Positions 46,318 to 54,416 of a stretch of 64,000 nt of DNA are shown in pieces. Under the pieces are notes generated by a model. That model did not search any database and was not told the DNA's origin. It was given only the letters and a program-made list of their open reading frames with translations. Made by a program: the position numbers and the translations under genes. Every line of letters starts with the position of its first letter. Within the stretch, counting starts at the first letter, position 1. Source of the DNA: Kribbella solani (GTDB lineage: Bacteria; Actinomycetota; Actinomycetes; Propionibacteriales; Kribbellaceae); the NCBI RefSeq assembly GCF_014205295.1, contig NZ_JACHNF010000001.1, positions 2,418,001-2,482,000 of the forward strand, read 5' to 3'.

Positions 46318-46577
46318 TGCCTGTTTCGTGCTCCCCGTCCTGTCCTGCTGGTGCAGTACGAGAGTACGGGGTCGCGCGGACAGTTCCCCGACCGTGTTCC
46401 AGCCGGCGTTGTTGCCGTTGACAACGAGACCGGTGACTGGCGGCGGACGGGCGCAGCGCGGTGTTGCCGCCGACCAGGGGAGAAACGGCGAGAGTTCGGC
46501 GCTGATCCCTGGACCGGGGACGTCAGGAGGTGGAGACTCCCGCTAGTTGTTTTCCGCCTGGATTGAGGGAGTGTCTC
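46318..46577. promoter_or_regulatory. Divergent intergenic region upstream of the D-Ala-D-Ala carboxypeptidase gene
   Basis: 260 bp without a gene. A consensus TTGACA lies at 46418-46423 on the plus strand but has no good -10 partner. The last 130 bases form nested hairpins (GGCGGC with GCCGCC; CCAGGG with CCCTGG) and could be a structured leader. I do not recognise a known riboswitch. Confidence 0.3.
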
Positions 46578-48143
46578 GTGAGTCATTTACCGAGAGTGTC
46601 GGGACGCGGGATGATCGCCGCCATCGCCGCGGTCGCGGCGGTGGCCGGCGGTGCAATTGGCCAGTCGGTCGCCGCCCCGACAGCTGTATCGTCCACTGCT
46701 TTGCAGCAACGCCTGGACGGGTTGCTGAACGACAGCCGGTACGACGGTTCGCAGGTCGCGCTCGTGGTCCGGGACGCGACCACCGGCGAAACCCTGTACG
46801 ACCGGAACGGCGGCGAACGGCTGCTGCCCGCGTCGAACACCAAGCTCTTCACCTCGACGGCCGCCATGCACACGCTCGGCCCGTCGTACCGGTTCCACAC
46901 CGACGTACTCGCCACCGCACCCGTCCGCGGTGGGAAGCTGCGCGGCGACCTCTACCTGAAGGGGTACGGCGACCCGACCGCCCTCGAATCGGACTACACC
47001 GGCCTGGCCAAACAGCTCAAGGCCGCGGGCGTACGCCGGGTCGACGGCAATCTGATCGCGGACGACACGTACTTCGACCACGTACGCCTCGGCGACACCT
47101 GGTCCTGGGACGACGAGACGTACTACTACAGCGCCCAGATCTCCGCGCTGACCCTCGCGCCGAACACCGACTACGACTCCGGTACGGCAATCGTCGAGAG
47201 CCGACCGGGCGCGGCGGCCGGCGCCCCGCTGAAGCTCAACCTGGTCCCGGCGAACGGCGCCCTGAAGCTCGTCAACACCGCGAAGACCGGCGCGGCCGGA
47301 ACGTCGAACACCCTGACCGTCGAGCGGGACCACGGCACGAACGTCGTCCGGGTGAGCGGGTCGATGCCGCTCGGCGCCTCGGTCGACCAGGAATGGGTGA
47401 CGGTCTGGGAGCCTGAGCTGTACGCGGCCGACGTGTTCCGCCGCGCGCTGGCCGCGCAGGGCATCTCGGTCAGCGGCCAGATCCGGAACGCGGGTACGCC
47501 GGCCGGCGCCACCCGACTGGCCCGGGACGAGTCGATGACCGTCGGCGAACTGATGACGCCGTTCCTCAAACTGTCGAACAACATGCACGCCGAGACCCTG
47601 GTCAAGGCGATGGGCGCGGTCGCCGAAGCCGACGGCAGCTGGCCGGCCGGGCTGGACGTGGTGACGAACTACGCGAAGAGCCTCGGCGTCGACACCAGCC
47701 GAATCCGCCTCTCCGACGGCTCCGGCCTGTCCCGCAAGGTGAACGTCACCGCCGACTCGATCACGGACGTACTGATCGGCGCGCGGAAGGAGTCCTGGTG
47801 GAAGCAGTGGTACGACGCGCTGCCGATCGCGGGCAACCCGGAGCGCATGGTCGGCGGCTCGCTGCGCAGCCGGATGCTGAACACTCCCGCCGTGAACAAC
47901 CTGCACGCCAAGACCGGCTCGCTCACCGGGGTCACGTCGCTGTCCGGGTACGTCAGCACGAAGGACGGGCGCAAACTGGTCTTCTCGATGATCAGCAACA
48001 ACTACCTGGACAGCCCGCGCTCGGTCGAGGACGCGGTCGGCATCACGCTCGCCTCCTGGTCCGACCAGGCACCGCCGGCGGCTGTCTCCACGCTGAAGAA
48101 GTCCGCGCCCGGTTGCGAGTCGGAGTGGGACAAGGCCTGCTGA
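46578..48143 (+). CDS. dacB: D-alanyl-D-alanine carboxypeptidase/endopeptidase (PBP4, family S13)
   Basis: 521 residues. An N-terminal signal (GMIAAIAAVAAVAGGAIG) exports it. The penicillin-binding motifs are complete: SNTK in LLPASNTKLFTS (nucleophile Ser), SNN in LKLSNNMHAE, and KTG in HAKTGSLTG. The long insert between the first two motifs is the mark of family S13. It trims pentapeptide stems and cuts cross-links in the wall. Two cysteines at the C-terminus (PGCESEWDKAC) may form a disulphide. GTG at 46578 has GAGGGAG 6 bases upstream. Confidence 0.95.
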   Translation: MSHLPRVSGRGMIAAIAAVAAVAGGAIGQSVAAPTAVSSTALQQRLDGLLNDSRYDGSQVALVVRDATTGETLYDRNGGERLLPASNTKLFTSTAAMHTLGPSYRFHTDVLATAPVRGGKLRGDLYLKGYGDPTALESDYTGLAKQLKAAGVRRVDGNLIADDTYFDHVRLGDTWSWDDETYYYSAQISALTLAPNTDYDSGTAIVESRPGAAAGAPLKLNLVPANGALKLVNTAKTGAAGTSNTLTVERDHGTNVVRVSGSMPLGASVDQEWVTVWEPELYAADVFRRALAAQGISVSGQIRNAGTPAGATRLARDESMTVGELMTPFLKLSNNMHAETLVKAMGAVAEADGSWPAGLDVVTNYAKSLGVDTSRIRLSDGSGLSRKVNVTADSITDVLIGARKESWWKQWYDALPIAGNPERMVGGSLRSRMLNTPAVNNLHAKTGSLTGVTSLSGYVSTKDGRKLVFSMISNNYLDSPRSVEDAVGITLASWSDQAPPAAVSTLKKSAPGCESEWDKAC

Positions 48144-48227
48144 AAACCCGGTCGGCCCGGCTCGGCAACCTGGCCGGCACGGCTTAATCACTTGGCTGGT
48201 GCGGTGGTCGTCCACGACGATGCGTGG

Positions 48228-49181
48228 ATGACCGCCGTACTGCCTGTGGGCCATACCGTCCGGCCGCCGACGAAGGAGGACGCGCAGGCGATCCTCGACC
48301 TCGCCTCGGCGTACAACATCTCCGTGATCGGGATCGCCGACTGGACACTCGACGACGTCACGGACGCCCTGACCGACCCGGACTTCGATCCGGCGAAGGA
48401 CGGCTGGCTCGTGTACGCGGCCGACCGCCTCGCCGGATTCGGCTGGGTCTTCGGCAAGGGCGATCGCCGGCAGCTCGACCTGGACGTGATCACCGACGAT
48501 CCAGAGGTCGAGCGCTGGCTGCTGGACCGTCTCATCGAGCGATCAGGCGAGCTCGGGCGTACGCACAACCAGACGTCGGTGCAGTTGGACGTCGTCGTGT
48601 ACCAGGCCGATGCCGCGCGGCAGGATCGGTTCGCGGGCTATGGATTCGCCCGCGGGACGGTCTTCCACCGGATGCGGATCGACCACGACGGCGCGGTTGA
48701 GGCACCGGAGGTTCCGGCCGGCATCACCGTACGGCGCGGGGCTCCGGACGAGGCGAGTCAGCGCGCGGGGCATGCCGTACTCAATGCCGCCTTCGACGGG
48801 CAGTTCGGGTTCACGCCGCGGCCGTTCGAGGAGTGGCAGGCGTCGCAGGACAACTTCTCGGCGTTCGACTGGTCGCAGCTGACTGTCCTGGAGCAGGACG
48901 GCGAGCCCGTCGCGATGCGGGCGGTCAACGATCAGTTCGTCGAGGACGAGAACTGCGGGTACATCGGCCGGCTCGCCGTACTGGAGAAGGCCCGCGGAAA
49001 GGGCCTGGCCAAGTACCTGCTCCGCGACCAGTTCGCCCTCGACGCGGCCGCCGGCCGTACCGGCACCATCCTTCACGTCGACACCAACAACCCGACGCCG
49101 GCGCTCGGCTTGTACACCTCGGTCGGCATGAAACCCGTACTCGTCATGGAGGTCTGGCGCCGCGAGCTGTCCGTCCGATGA
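48228..49181 (+). CDS. Double-GNAT N-acetyltransferase, copy 1
   Basis: 317 residues in two GNAT-like halves. The C-terminal half is the active-looking one: NCGYIGRLAVLEKARGKGLA leads into the acetyl-CoA loop (ARGKGLAKYLL), and TILHVDTNNPTPALGLYTSVGM closes the domain. The N-terminal half keeps the fold (LDLASAYNISVIGIADWTLDD) but not a clear loop. The layout recalls mycothiol synthase-type proteins; the substrate is unknown. ATG at 48228 is preferred over an upstream TTG. The stop overlaps the start of the next gene (ATGA), a paralogue, so this is a tandem duplication. Confidence 0.82.
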   Translation: MTAVLPVGHTVRPPTKEDAQAILDLASAYNISVIGIADWTLDDVTDALTDPDFDPAKDGWLVYAADRLAGFGWVFGKGDRRQLDLDVITDDPEVERWLLDRLIERSGELGRTHNQTSVQLDVVVYQADAARQDRFAGYGFARGTVFHRMRIDHDGAVEAPEVPAGITVRRGAPDEASQRAGHAVLNAAFDGQFGFTPRPFEEWQASQDNFSAFDWSQLTVLEQDGEPVAMRAVNDQFVEDENCGYIGRLAVLEKARGKGLAKYLLRDQFALDAAAGRTGTILHVDTNNPTPALGLYTSVGMKPVLVMEVWRRELSVR

Positions 49182-50185
49182 GGCCGTCGGATGAGCGTGG
49201 TCGGATGAAGCTGCCGGACGGATACGCCGCCCGGCCGATGCGACTGGCGGATGCCGCGTTGATCGCGGACCGGTCCGCGGCGTACACCACCGCCCTGCTC
49301 GGCTTCGCGATGCACAGCCCCGAGGACGTCGCGAACTACCTCCGCGACCCCGCCATCGACCTGGCCACCGACGGCTGGGTGGTACTCGACCCGAACGGCG
49401 AATTCGCCGGGTCAGCCACGGCAGTCGCGAACAGTGATGGCTCCCGCGTCAACGTCGACATCCTGAGCGACACCGCACTCATCCTCAACTGGCTCCTCGA
49501 CCAAGCCGAACAGAGGGCGGCTGGATGCGCTGGCGGTCCAGCAGCTGATAGGTCGGGGGTTGGGGTGCGCGTTGGCGTGGTCCGGCAGGACGTTGGGCTG
49601 AGGGAGGTTGTTGCCGCGCGGGGATCTGCGGTCGACACCACGATCCACCGGATGCGGATCGGCTTCGACGGCGCGGCGCCGGCGCCGGCCGTACCCGATG
49701 GCGTCGTCGTCCGGCGGGGCGCTCTCGACGAGCCGAGCCGGCGGGCGGTACACGCCGTGCTGATGGAGGCCTTCGCCGAGCAACCCAGCGCGCTGCCGCG
49801 GCCGTTCGAAGAGTGGGTGGCGTCGCGGGAGAGCCGATCGACGTTCGACTGGTCGCAGGTCACGATCGTGGAACTGGACGGCCGGCCGGTCGGCGTGACC
49901 GAGTGCAACGACAACTTCGTCAGCACCGACAACTGCGGCTACGTCGGCCGGCTCGCCGTCGTTCCGTCCGCGCGCGGCCTCGGCCTGGCCAAGTTCCTCC
50001 TCCGAACCGCGTTCGCCACCGACGCCGCCGCCGGCCGCTCCGGCACGATCCTGCACGTCGACACCCACAACCCGACCCCGGCAGTCGCCCTGTACACCGG
50101 CCTCGGCATGCGCCCGGACCTGATCACCGACAGTTGGCTCCGCATCCTGAATCAGGTACCTGGAGCTTGCCGTTCGGAGATCTGA
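49178..50185 (+). CDS. Double-GNAT N-acetyltransferase, copy 2
   Basis: 335 residues, a clear paralogue of the gene before it. Shared phrases include PRPFEEW, FDWSQ, NCGYVGRLAV and TILHVDTHNPTPAVALYTGLGM. The acetyl-CoA loop is ARGLGLAKFLL. The stretch around residues 110-150 is Gly/Val/Arg-rich and less like copy 1; it still aligns without a frameshift. ATG at 49178 gives a 4-base overlap with copy 1; an ATG at 49205 is possible. The ArsR-type promoter sits at its 3' end. Substrate unknown. Confidence 0.8.
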   Translation: MRPSDERGRMKLPDGYAARPMRLADAALIADRSAAYTTALLGFAMHSPEDVANYLRDPAIDLATDGWVVLDPNGEFAGSATAVANSDGSRVNVDILSDTALILNWLLDQAEQRAAGCAGGPAADRSGVGVRVGVVRQDVGLREVVAARGSAVDTTIHRMRIGFDGAAPAPAVPDGVVVRRGALDEPSRRAVHAVLMEAFAEQPSALPRPFEEWVASRESRSTFDWSQVTIVELDGRPVGVTECNDNFVSTDNCGYVGRLAVVPSARGLGLAKFLLRTAFATDAAAGRSGTILHVDTHNPTPAVALYTGLGMRPDLITDSWLRILNQVPGACRSEI

Positions 50186-50197
50186 GAGATTACTCTC
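50167..50197 (+). promoter_or_regulatory. Promoter with overlapping inverted repeat of the ArsR-like gene
   Basis: TTGCCG, 18 bp, TACTCT, then 6 bases to the ATG, so the mRNA is leaderless. GAGAG-ATTA-CTCTC (50184-50197) is an inverted repeat across the -10 box, well placed for autorepression. The promoter lies in the last codons of the preceding GNAT gene. Confidence 0.5.
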
Positions 50198-50202
50198 GAA
50201 AG

Positions 50203-50790
50203 ATGTCTCTCAGGAATCCGTACGGTGATTTCGAGGTCACCGATCCGCAGGCGATGCGGGCGCTGGCGCATCCGGTGCGGCTGGCCGCGCTCAGTTATCT
50301 ACAGAAGAACGGGCCGGCGACGGCGACCCAGCTGTCCGAGCATGTCGGCGCGTCGCCGTCGGTGACCAGTTGGCATCTGCGGCATCTCGCCGGGTTCGGG
50401 CTGGTCGCGGACGGGCCGCCGCCGAGCGGGTCGGACCGGCGGCAGCGGTGGTGGCATGCGGTGGCGCGCGGGTTCCGGTTCGAGATGCCGGACACTCCGG
50501 ACGGGGCGGAGGCGGCCCGCCTGCTGCGTACCGAGTTGATGAACCAGGCGCTCGAGTCGGCCCAGCAATGGCTGGCCGAGACCGAGCCGCACCTGAAACC
50601 GGAGTGGAGCCGCCTGGCCGGATCGGCGAACACGCTGATGGTCGTCACCCCCGCCGAGGCCGAGGCACTGGAGACCGCGATCGAACAGCTGTTCGCGCCG
50701 TACGTCCAGCGCCGCGACGCCGGTCAGTCACCGGACGACGCCCGCCCGGTCCGGTACCTGCGCATCTCCTTGCCCGAAGCAACGGACTGA
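50203..50790 (+). CDS. ArsR-like winged-helix transcriptional regulator
   Basis: 195 residues. The N-terminal winged helix is clear: MRALAHPVRLAALSYLQKNGPATATQLSEHVGASPSVTSWHLRHLAGFGLV, an HTH_20/ArsR-type fold. The wing (DGPPPSGSDRRQRWWHAV) is basic. The C-terminal helices (residues 100-160) resemble the dimer or effector part of the HTH_20 group and contain no metal-binding cysteines. It is leaderless with an inverted repeat over its -10 box. The MFS exporter follows after 9 bases, so it probably represses that gene. Confidence 0.88.
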   Translation: MSLRNPYGDFEVTDPQAMRALAHPVRLAALSYLQKNGPATATQLSEHVGASPSVTSWHLRHLAGFGLVADGPPPSGSDRRQRWWHAVARGFRFEMPDTPDGAEAARLLRTELMNQALESAQQWLAETEPHLKPEWSRLAGSANTLMVVTPAEAEALETAIEQLFAPYVQRRDAGQSPDDARPVRYLRISLPEATD

Positions 50791-50799
50791 GGCGGACCC

Positions 50800-52059
50800 G
50801 TGAGGACAGCCGCCGGCCTGTGGCGCGACCGCAGGTTCCGTACCTTCTGGTCCGCGCAGGCCGTCTCCGAGTTCGGCGACCGGATCACCGAGCTCGGCCT
50901 GCCGCTGATCGCGGTCACCCTGCTCGACGCCTCCCCCAGCCAGGTCGGCTTCCTGACCGCCGCGGTCTGGCTGCCGAACCTCGCGTCGCTGTTCATCGGC
51001 ACCTGGGTCGACCACCGCCGGGACAAACGCCCGCTGATGATCGCGGCCGACCTCACCCGTACCGTCCTGCTGCTGTCCTTGCCGATCGCGTACTGGCTGG
51101 GCGCGCTCGCGCTCGGGCATTTGTACGCGATCGCGATCCTGGCCGGTACGGCGCATGTCGTGTTCAACACCGCGTACGCGTCGTTCTTCGTCCGGCTCGT
51201 CGAACGTGACCAGTTCCTGGAGGCGAACAGCAAGCTGTCCGCGACCCGGTCGATCTCGTACATGGGCGGTCCGGCGCTCGGCGGGCTGCTCGTCCAGGTG
51301 CTGACCGCGCCGGTCGCGATCGTCGCCGACGCGCTGACCTTCGTCTTCTCGGCCGTGCAACTCGGCCGGCTCAAGGTCACCCCGGCGCCGTCCGAAGAGC
51401 CGGCTGAACCACTGTTGCGCCGTGCCGCCGCGGGCATGCGGTACGTACTCAAGCATCCGTATCTCAGTCGCAGCCTGGCCTGTGCGACCACCGTCAACTT
51501 CTTCAACCTGATGAGTACGGCGCTACTCGTACTGTTCGCGAGCCGGAGCCTCGGACTGTCCGCGGGGACGATCGGACTGGCGTTCGGCGTCGGCGCGTCC
51601 GGCGGACTGCTCGGCGCGGTCGCCGCCGCACCGCTGAGCCGCCGCTTCGGCGCCGGTCCGGTGATCGCGGCCGGTGCGATCGTCTTCCCCAGCTCGATCG
51701 CGATCGCCGCGCTGGCCGACGGGCCGACCTGGCTCAAGGCGGTCGCGCTGGCGGCCGCCGAGTTCGTCGGGGCGTTCGCCGTGATGTGTTTCGACGTACC
51801 GCTGAACTCGTTGCAGGCGGCCGTCGTCCACGACCACATGCGCAGCCGGGTCGCGGGCGCGTTCAGCAGTATCAACTACGGAATCAGGCCGCTCGGCGCG
51901 ATCGCCGGCGGGTTTCTCGGCACCTGGATCGGTGTCCGGGAAACCCTCCTGATCTCCGCCGCCGGCGGCCTGCTTTCCGTACTGTGGCTGATCGGCTCAC
52001 CGATCATCCGCACCCGCGAGCTGAGCGATCTCGAACCGCCTCAGTTGGTGAACTCGTAG
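50800..52059 (+). CDS. MFS exporter (EntS/MFS_3-like)
   Basis: 419 residues with 12 predicted helices. It opens FWSAQAVSEFGDRITELGLPLIAVTLL, the typical start of the enterobactin-exporter-like MFS_3 group, and has the loop TWVDHRRDKRPLMIAADLTR after helix 2 (the family's version of motif A). Cargo may be an antibiotic, macrolide or siderophore. The GTG start has GAGGCGG upstream and lies 9 bases after the regulator stop, so the two form one operon. It converges on the DHA2 exporter with one base between the stops. Confidence 0.9.
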   Translation: MRTAAGLWRDRRFRTFWSAQAVSEFGDRITELGLPLIAVTLLDASPSQVGFLTAAVWLPNLASLFIGTWVDHRRDKRPLMIAADLTRTVLLLSLPIAYWLGALALGHLYAIAILAGTAHVVFNTAYASFFVRLVERDQFLEANSKLSATRSISYMGGPALGGLLVQVLTAPVAIVADALTFVFSAVQLGRLKVTPAPSEEPAEPLLRRAAAGMRYVLKHPYLSRSLACATTVNFFNLMSTALLVLFASRSLGLSAGTIGLAFGVGASGGLLGAVAAAPLSRRFGAGPVIAAGAIVFPSSIAIAALADGPTWLKAVALAAAEFVGAFAVMCFDVPLNSLQAAVVHDHMRSRVAGAFSSINYGIRPLGAIAGGFLGTWIGVRETLLISAAGGLLSVLWLIGSPIIRTRELSDLEPPQLVNS

Positions 52060-52060
52060 C

Positions 52061-53653
52061 TCAGCTCTCGACGGGCTCCTCGACCGGGTCGAGCTTGGCG
52101 ACCGTCTTGCGGAGCGGGACCTCCTTGATGAAGATCACCGCGATCAGACTGACCAGCGCGCAGGCGGCCGCGATCAAGAAGATCCGTCCGGTCGCGTCGC
52201 CGTACGCGTGCCGTACCAGCTCCGCCAGCTGCGGCGGCAGGTGGTTGACGTCCAGCAGACTGGTGCCACCGGACCCGCCCTCCTGCAGCTTGCGCGCGGC
52301 CTCGGCACCGTTCGGGCCGGCCAGCAGGCCGGACACGATCAGGTCCTTGACCCGTACCGCGAGCACCGCGCCCAGCGCCGAGACGCCGACCGCACCACCC
52401 AGGCTGCGGAAGAACGCGACGGTCGCGGAGGATGCACCGATCTGGGTCACGTCGACGGTGTTCTGGACGGCGAGGACCAGGTTCTGCATCGTCATGCCCA
52501 TGCCGAGACCCATCGACAGCATGCCGAGTCCGACGAACCAGTACGGCGAGGTGTGGTCGATCGTGCCGAGGATCAGCAGACCGACGAGGAGCAGTACGCC
52601 GCCGGACACCAGGTACCGCTTCCACTTGCCGTAGCGGGTGATCAACTGCCCGGACCCCGCCGAGCCGATGAACGAACCGAGCATCATCGGGATCGTCAGC
52701 AGGCCGGCCTGGGTCGGGCTGTAACCGCGGGCGATCTGGAAGTACTGGCCGAGGAACAGCGCGCTGCCGAACATCGCGACGCCGACCGCCAGGCTGGCCA
52801 CGATCGCCAGTGCGGTGGTGCGCTCCCGTACGACCTTCAGCGGGACCAGCGGCTCCGCCACCCGGTTCTCCACCAGTACGGCAAGGAAACCGACCAGCAG
52901 CGTGCCACCGACGAACAGCGCGGACTGCCAGGACACCCAGGCGAAGTCGGAGCCGGCGAAGGTGACCCAGAGCAGCGGCAGGCTGGCCGCGATGCTGATC
53001 AGCACGGCGCCGAGATAGTCGATCTGAACCTTGCGCTTGAGTACGGGCAACCGCAGGTACTTCTGCAGGATCACCAGACTGACCACGGCCAACGGTACGC
53101 AGACGTAGAAGCACCAGCGCCAGCCGAGCCACGGGGTGTCGACGATGACGCCACCGATCAGCGGGCCGCTGACCGTCGCGACCGCCATCACCGCGCCCAT
53201 GTACCCGGAGTACCGGCCTCGCGACCGGGGCGGAATCGCGGCGCCGATGATCGCCTGCGCGAGCGCCATCAGACCGCCCATCGCGAGCCCCTGCAGTACC
53301 CGGGCACCGATCAGGAACGTCACGTTGTGCGCCAGACCGGCCAGCGCGGACCCGATCACGAAGACCGAGATCGCCAGCTGAACCAGCAGCTTCTTGCTCA
53401 TCAGGTCCGAGAGCTTCCCCCAGATCGGGGTGGACACCGTGGTGGCCAGCAGGCTCGCGGTGAGCACCCAGGTGTACTGCGTCTGGGAACCCTCCAGGTC
53501 CGCGATGATCGTCGGCAGGGCGTTGCTGACGATGGTCGAACTCAGCATCGCCGTGAACAGCGCGGCGAGCAGCCCGATCAGGATCTCGAGGATCTCGCGG
53601 TGAGTGAGTTCCGGCGCACTGGGCAGTTGGCGCCGGGTCTCGGTGACAGTCAT
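52061..53653 (-). CDS. DHA2-family multidrug MFS exporter (EmrB/QacA-like)
   Basis: 530 residues with 14 predicted helices. Motif A reads WGKLSDLMSKKLLVQ after helix 2. Helix 1 begins LIGLLAALFTAMLSSTIVSNALPTI, where LxxLDxTIVNVALP is typical; the acidic residue is replaced by Ser here. Motif C is seen in AVATVSGPLIGGVIVD. It exports lipophilic drugs using the proton gradient. The ATG has GGAG 4 bases upstream, just past the end of a 162-bp palindrome. The marR gene upstream, with its own operator, probably controls it. Confidence 0.92.
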   Translation of the reverse strand: MTVTETRRQLPSAPELTHREILEILIGLLAALFTAMLSSTIVSNALPTIIADLEGSQTQYTWVLTASLLATTVSTPIWGKLSDLMSKKLLVQLAISVFVIGSALAGLAHNVTFLIGARVLQGLAMGGLMALAQAIIGAAIPPRSRGRYSGYMGAVMAVATVSGPLIGGVIVDTPWLGWRWCFYVCVPLAVVSLVILQKYLRLPVLKRKVQIDYLGAVLISIAASLPLLWVTFAGSDFAWVSWQSALFVGGTLLVGFLAVLVENRVAEPLVPLKVVRERTTALAIVASLAVGVAMFGSALFLGQYFQIARGYSPTQAGLLTIPMMLGSFIGSAGSGQLITRYGKWKRYLVSGGVLLLVGLLILGTIDHTSPYWFVGLGMLSMGLGMGMTMQNLVLAVQNTVDVTQIGASSATVAFFRSLGGAVGVSALGAVLAVRVKDLIVSGLLAGPNGAEAARKLQEGGSGGTSLLDVNHLPPQLAELVRHAYGDATGRIFLIAAACALVSLIAVIFIKEVPLRKTVAKLDPVEEPVES

Positions 53654-53669
53654 TACTCTCCAGTCTTAA

Positions 53670-53831
53670 AGGGCGTTTGAGGGTGCTGTGCCGTAGCGAG
53701 GAGGTACTCGGTGCGGTAGCTCGGTGCGCGGGAGGGGAGGCCTCGATGTGGTTTCATCGTGGCCTCCCCTCCCGTGCAGCGAGATGCCGTGCCGAGTACC
53801 CCGCAGTAGGCTCAGCACCCTCAAACGCCCT
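53670..53831. repeat. 162-bp imperfect palindrome across the marR 3' end
   Basis: Same length as the trpC-trpB element. The outer stem is 19 bp (AGGGCGTTTGAGGGTGCTG), an inner one 14 bp (CGGGAGGGGAGGCC), with a shared core of CGATG-loop-CATCGTGG. The first 28 bases of the right arm after CATCG match the other element at 20 positions. The marR stop codon lies at the centre, so the right arm encodes the last 25 or so residues of that protein. The left arm ends 8 bases before the exporter's ribosome site. Confidence 0.85.
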
Positions 53832-54320
53832 CTGCGGGTTTTGCCTCACGAGCTGGTTGGCCTCGACGATCGCGTGGGCGACCCGCTGCATGGTGGCAGC
53901 GGCCGCGACCATCGCGTCGTCGTCGAGGTCGACCAGGGCGGCTCTCAGTTGCTGGGTGTAGGACGCGTACAGGGCCTCCAGCTGGGCCTTGCCCCGGGGC
54001 GACAGGCTGACCAGCCCGACCCGCGCGTCGGCCGGATCGGGCCGGCGGCTCACCAGGCCGTCGGCCTCCAGCGCGGTCACCTGCCGGCTCACCACGGACG
54101 CGTCGACGCCGAGCTTCGCCGCGATCTCGCCGCCGCGCTGCTCACCGTCCTTCATCAGCACCTTGAGCACGCTCGCGTCCGACCGGCGCAGCCCGCCGAC
54201 CCCCGCCAGCTGCCGATGCTCGATACACCGCACCGCCCGCACCAGGGAACTGACCCCTTCGAGCAGCTCCTGCGCGGCCGCGTCCCGGCCCACCTCCAGG
54301 CCTTCCCGAGCTAGTTGCAT
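53754..54320 (-). CDS. MarR-family transcriptional regulator
   Basis: 188 residues. The winged helix reads GEIAAKLGVDASVVSRQVTALEADGLVSRRPDPADARVGLVSLSPRG, with the DxRxxxxxLT-like wing of MarR proteins. Helices on both sides form the dimer. The last 25 residues (AFEGAEPTAGYSARHLAARE and beyond) come from the arm of the 162-bp palindrome and have no counterpart in the family. ATG at 54320 follows a TATAGT box by 6 bases, and an 8-bp inverted repeat overlaps it. It probably represses itself and the DHA2 exporter downstream. Confidence 0.9.
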   Translation of the reverse strand: MQLAREGLEVGRDAAAQELLEGVSSLVRAVRCIEHRQLAGVGGLRRSDASVLKVLMKDGEQRGGEIAAKLGVDASVVSRQVTALEADGLVSRRPDPADARVGLVSLSPRGKAQLEALYASYTQQLRAALVDLDDDAMVAAAATMQRVAHAIVEANQLVRQNPQRAFEGAEPTAGYSARHLAAREGRPR

Positions 54321-54323
54321 AAC

Positions 54324-54354
54324 CCAACTATACATCGATAGTTGGTTTCTGCAA
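54324..54354 (-). promoter_or_regulatory. marR promoter with overlapping operator
   Basis: On the minus strand TTGCAG, 16 bp, TATAGT, then 6 bases to the ATG. CCAACTAT-acatcg-ATAGTTGG (54324-54345) is a perfect 8-bp inverted repeat that covers the -10 box, of the size and AT-rich type bound by MarR dimers. This is the strongest promoter/operator pair in the window. Confidence 0.7.
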
Positions 54355-54416
54355 CCATATGCAAGGCGGGTAAAGCCCCGCTCACGGCCCGTGATCGAGC
54401 CGGGAGCGGGGCGAGG

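Noticed and set aside
46440..46577. A cobalamin or ydaO riboswitch upstream of dacB
   Set aside because: I compared the conserved boxes from memory and found no convincing match; left only as an unexplained structured leader.
49500..49630. Frameshift in the second double-GNAT gene
   Set aside because: The region is odd in composition, but it aligns with copy 1 over its length in the same frame with about two residues of gap.
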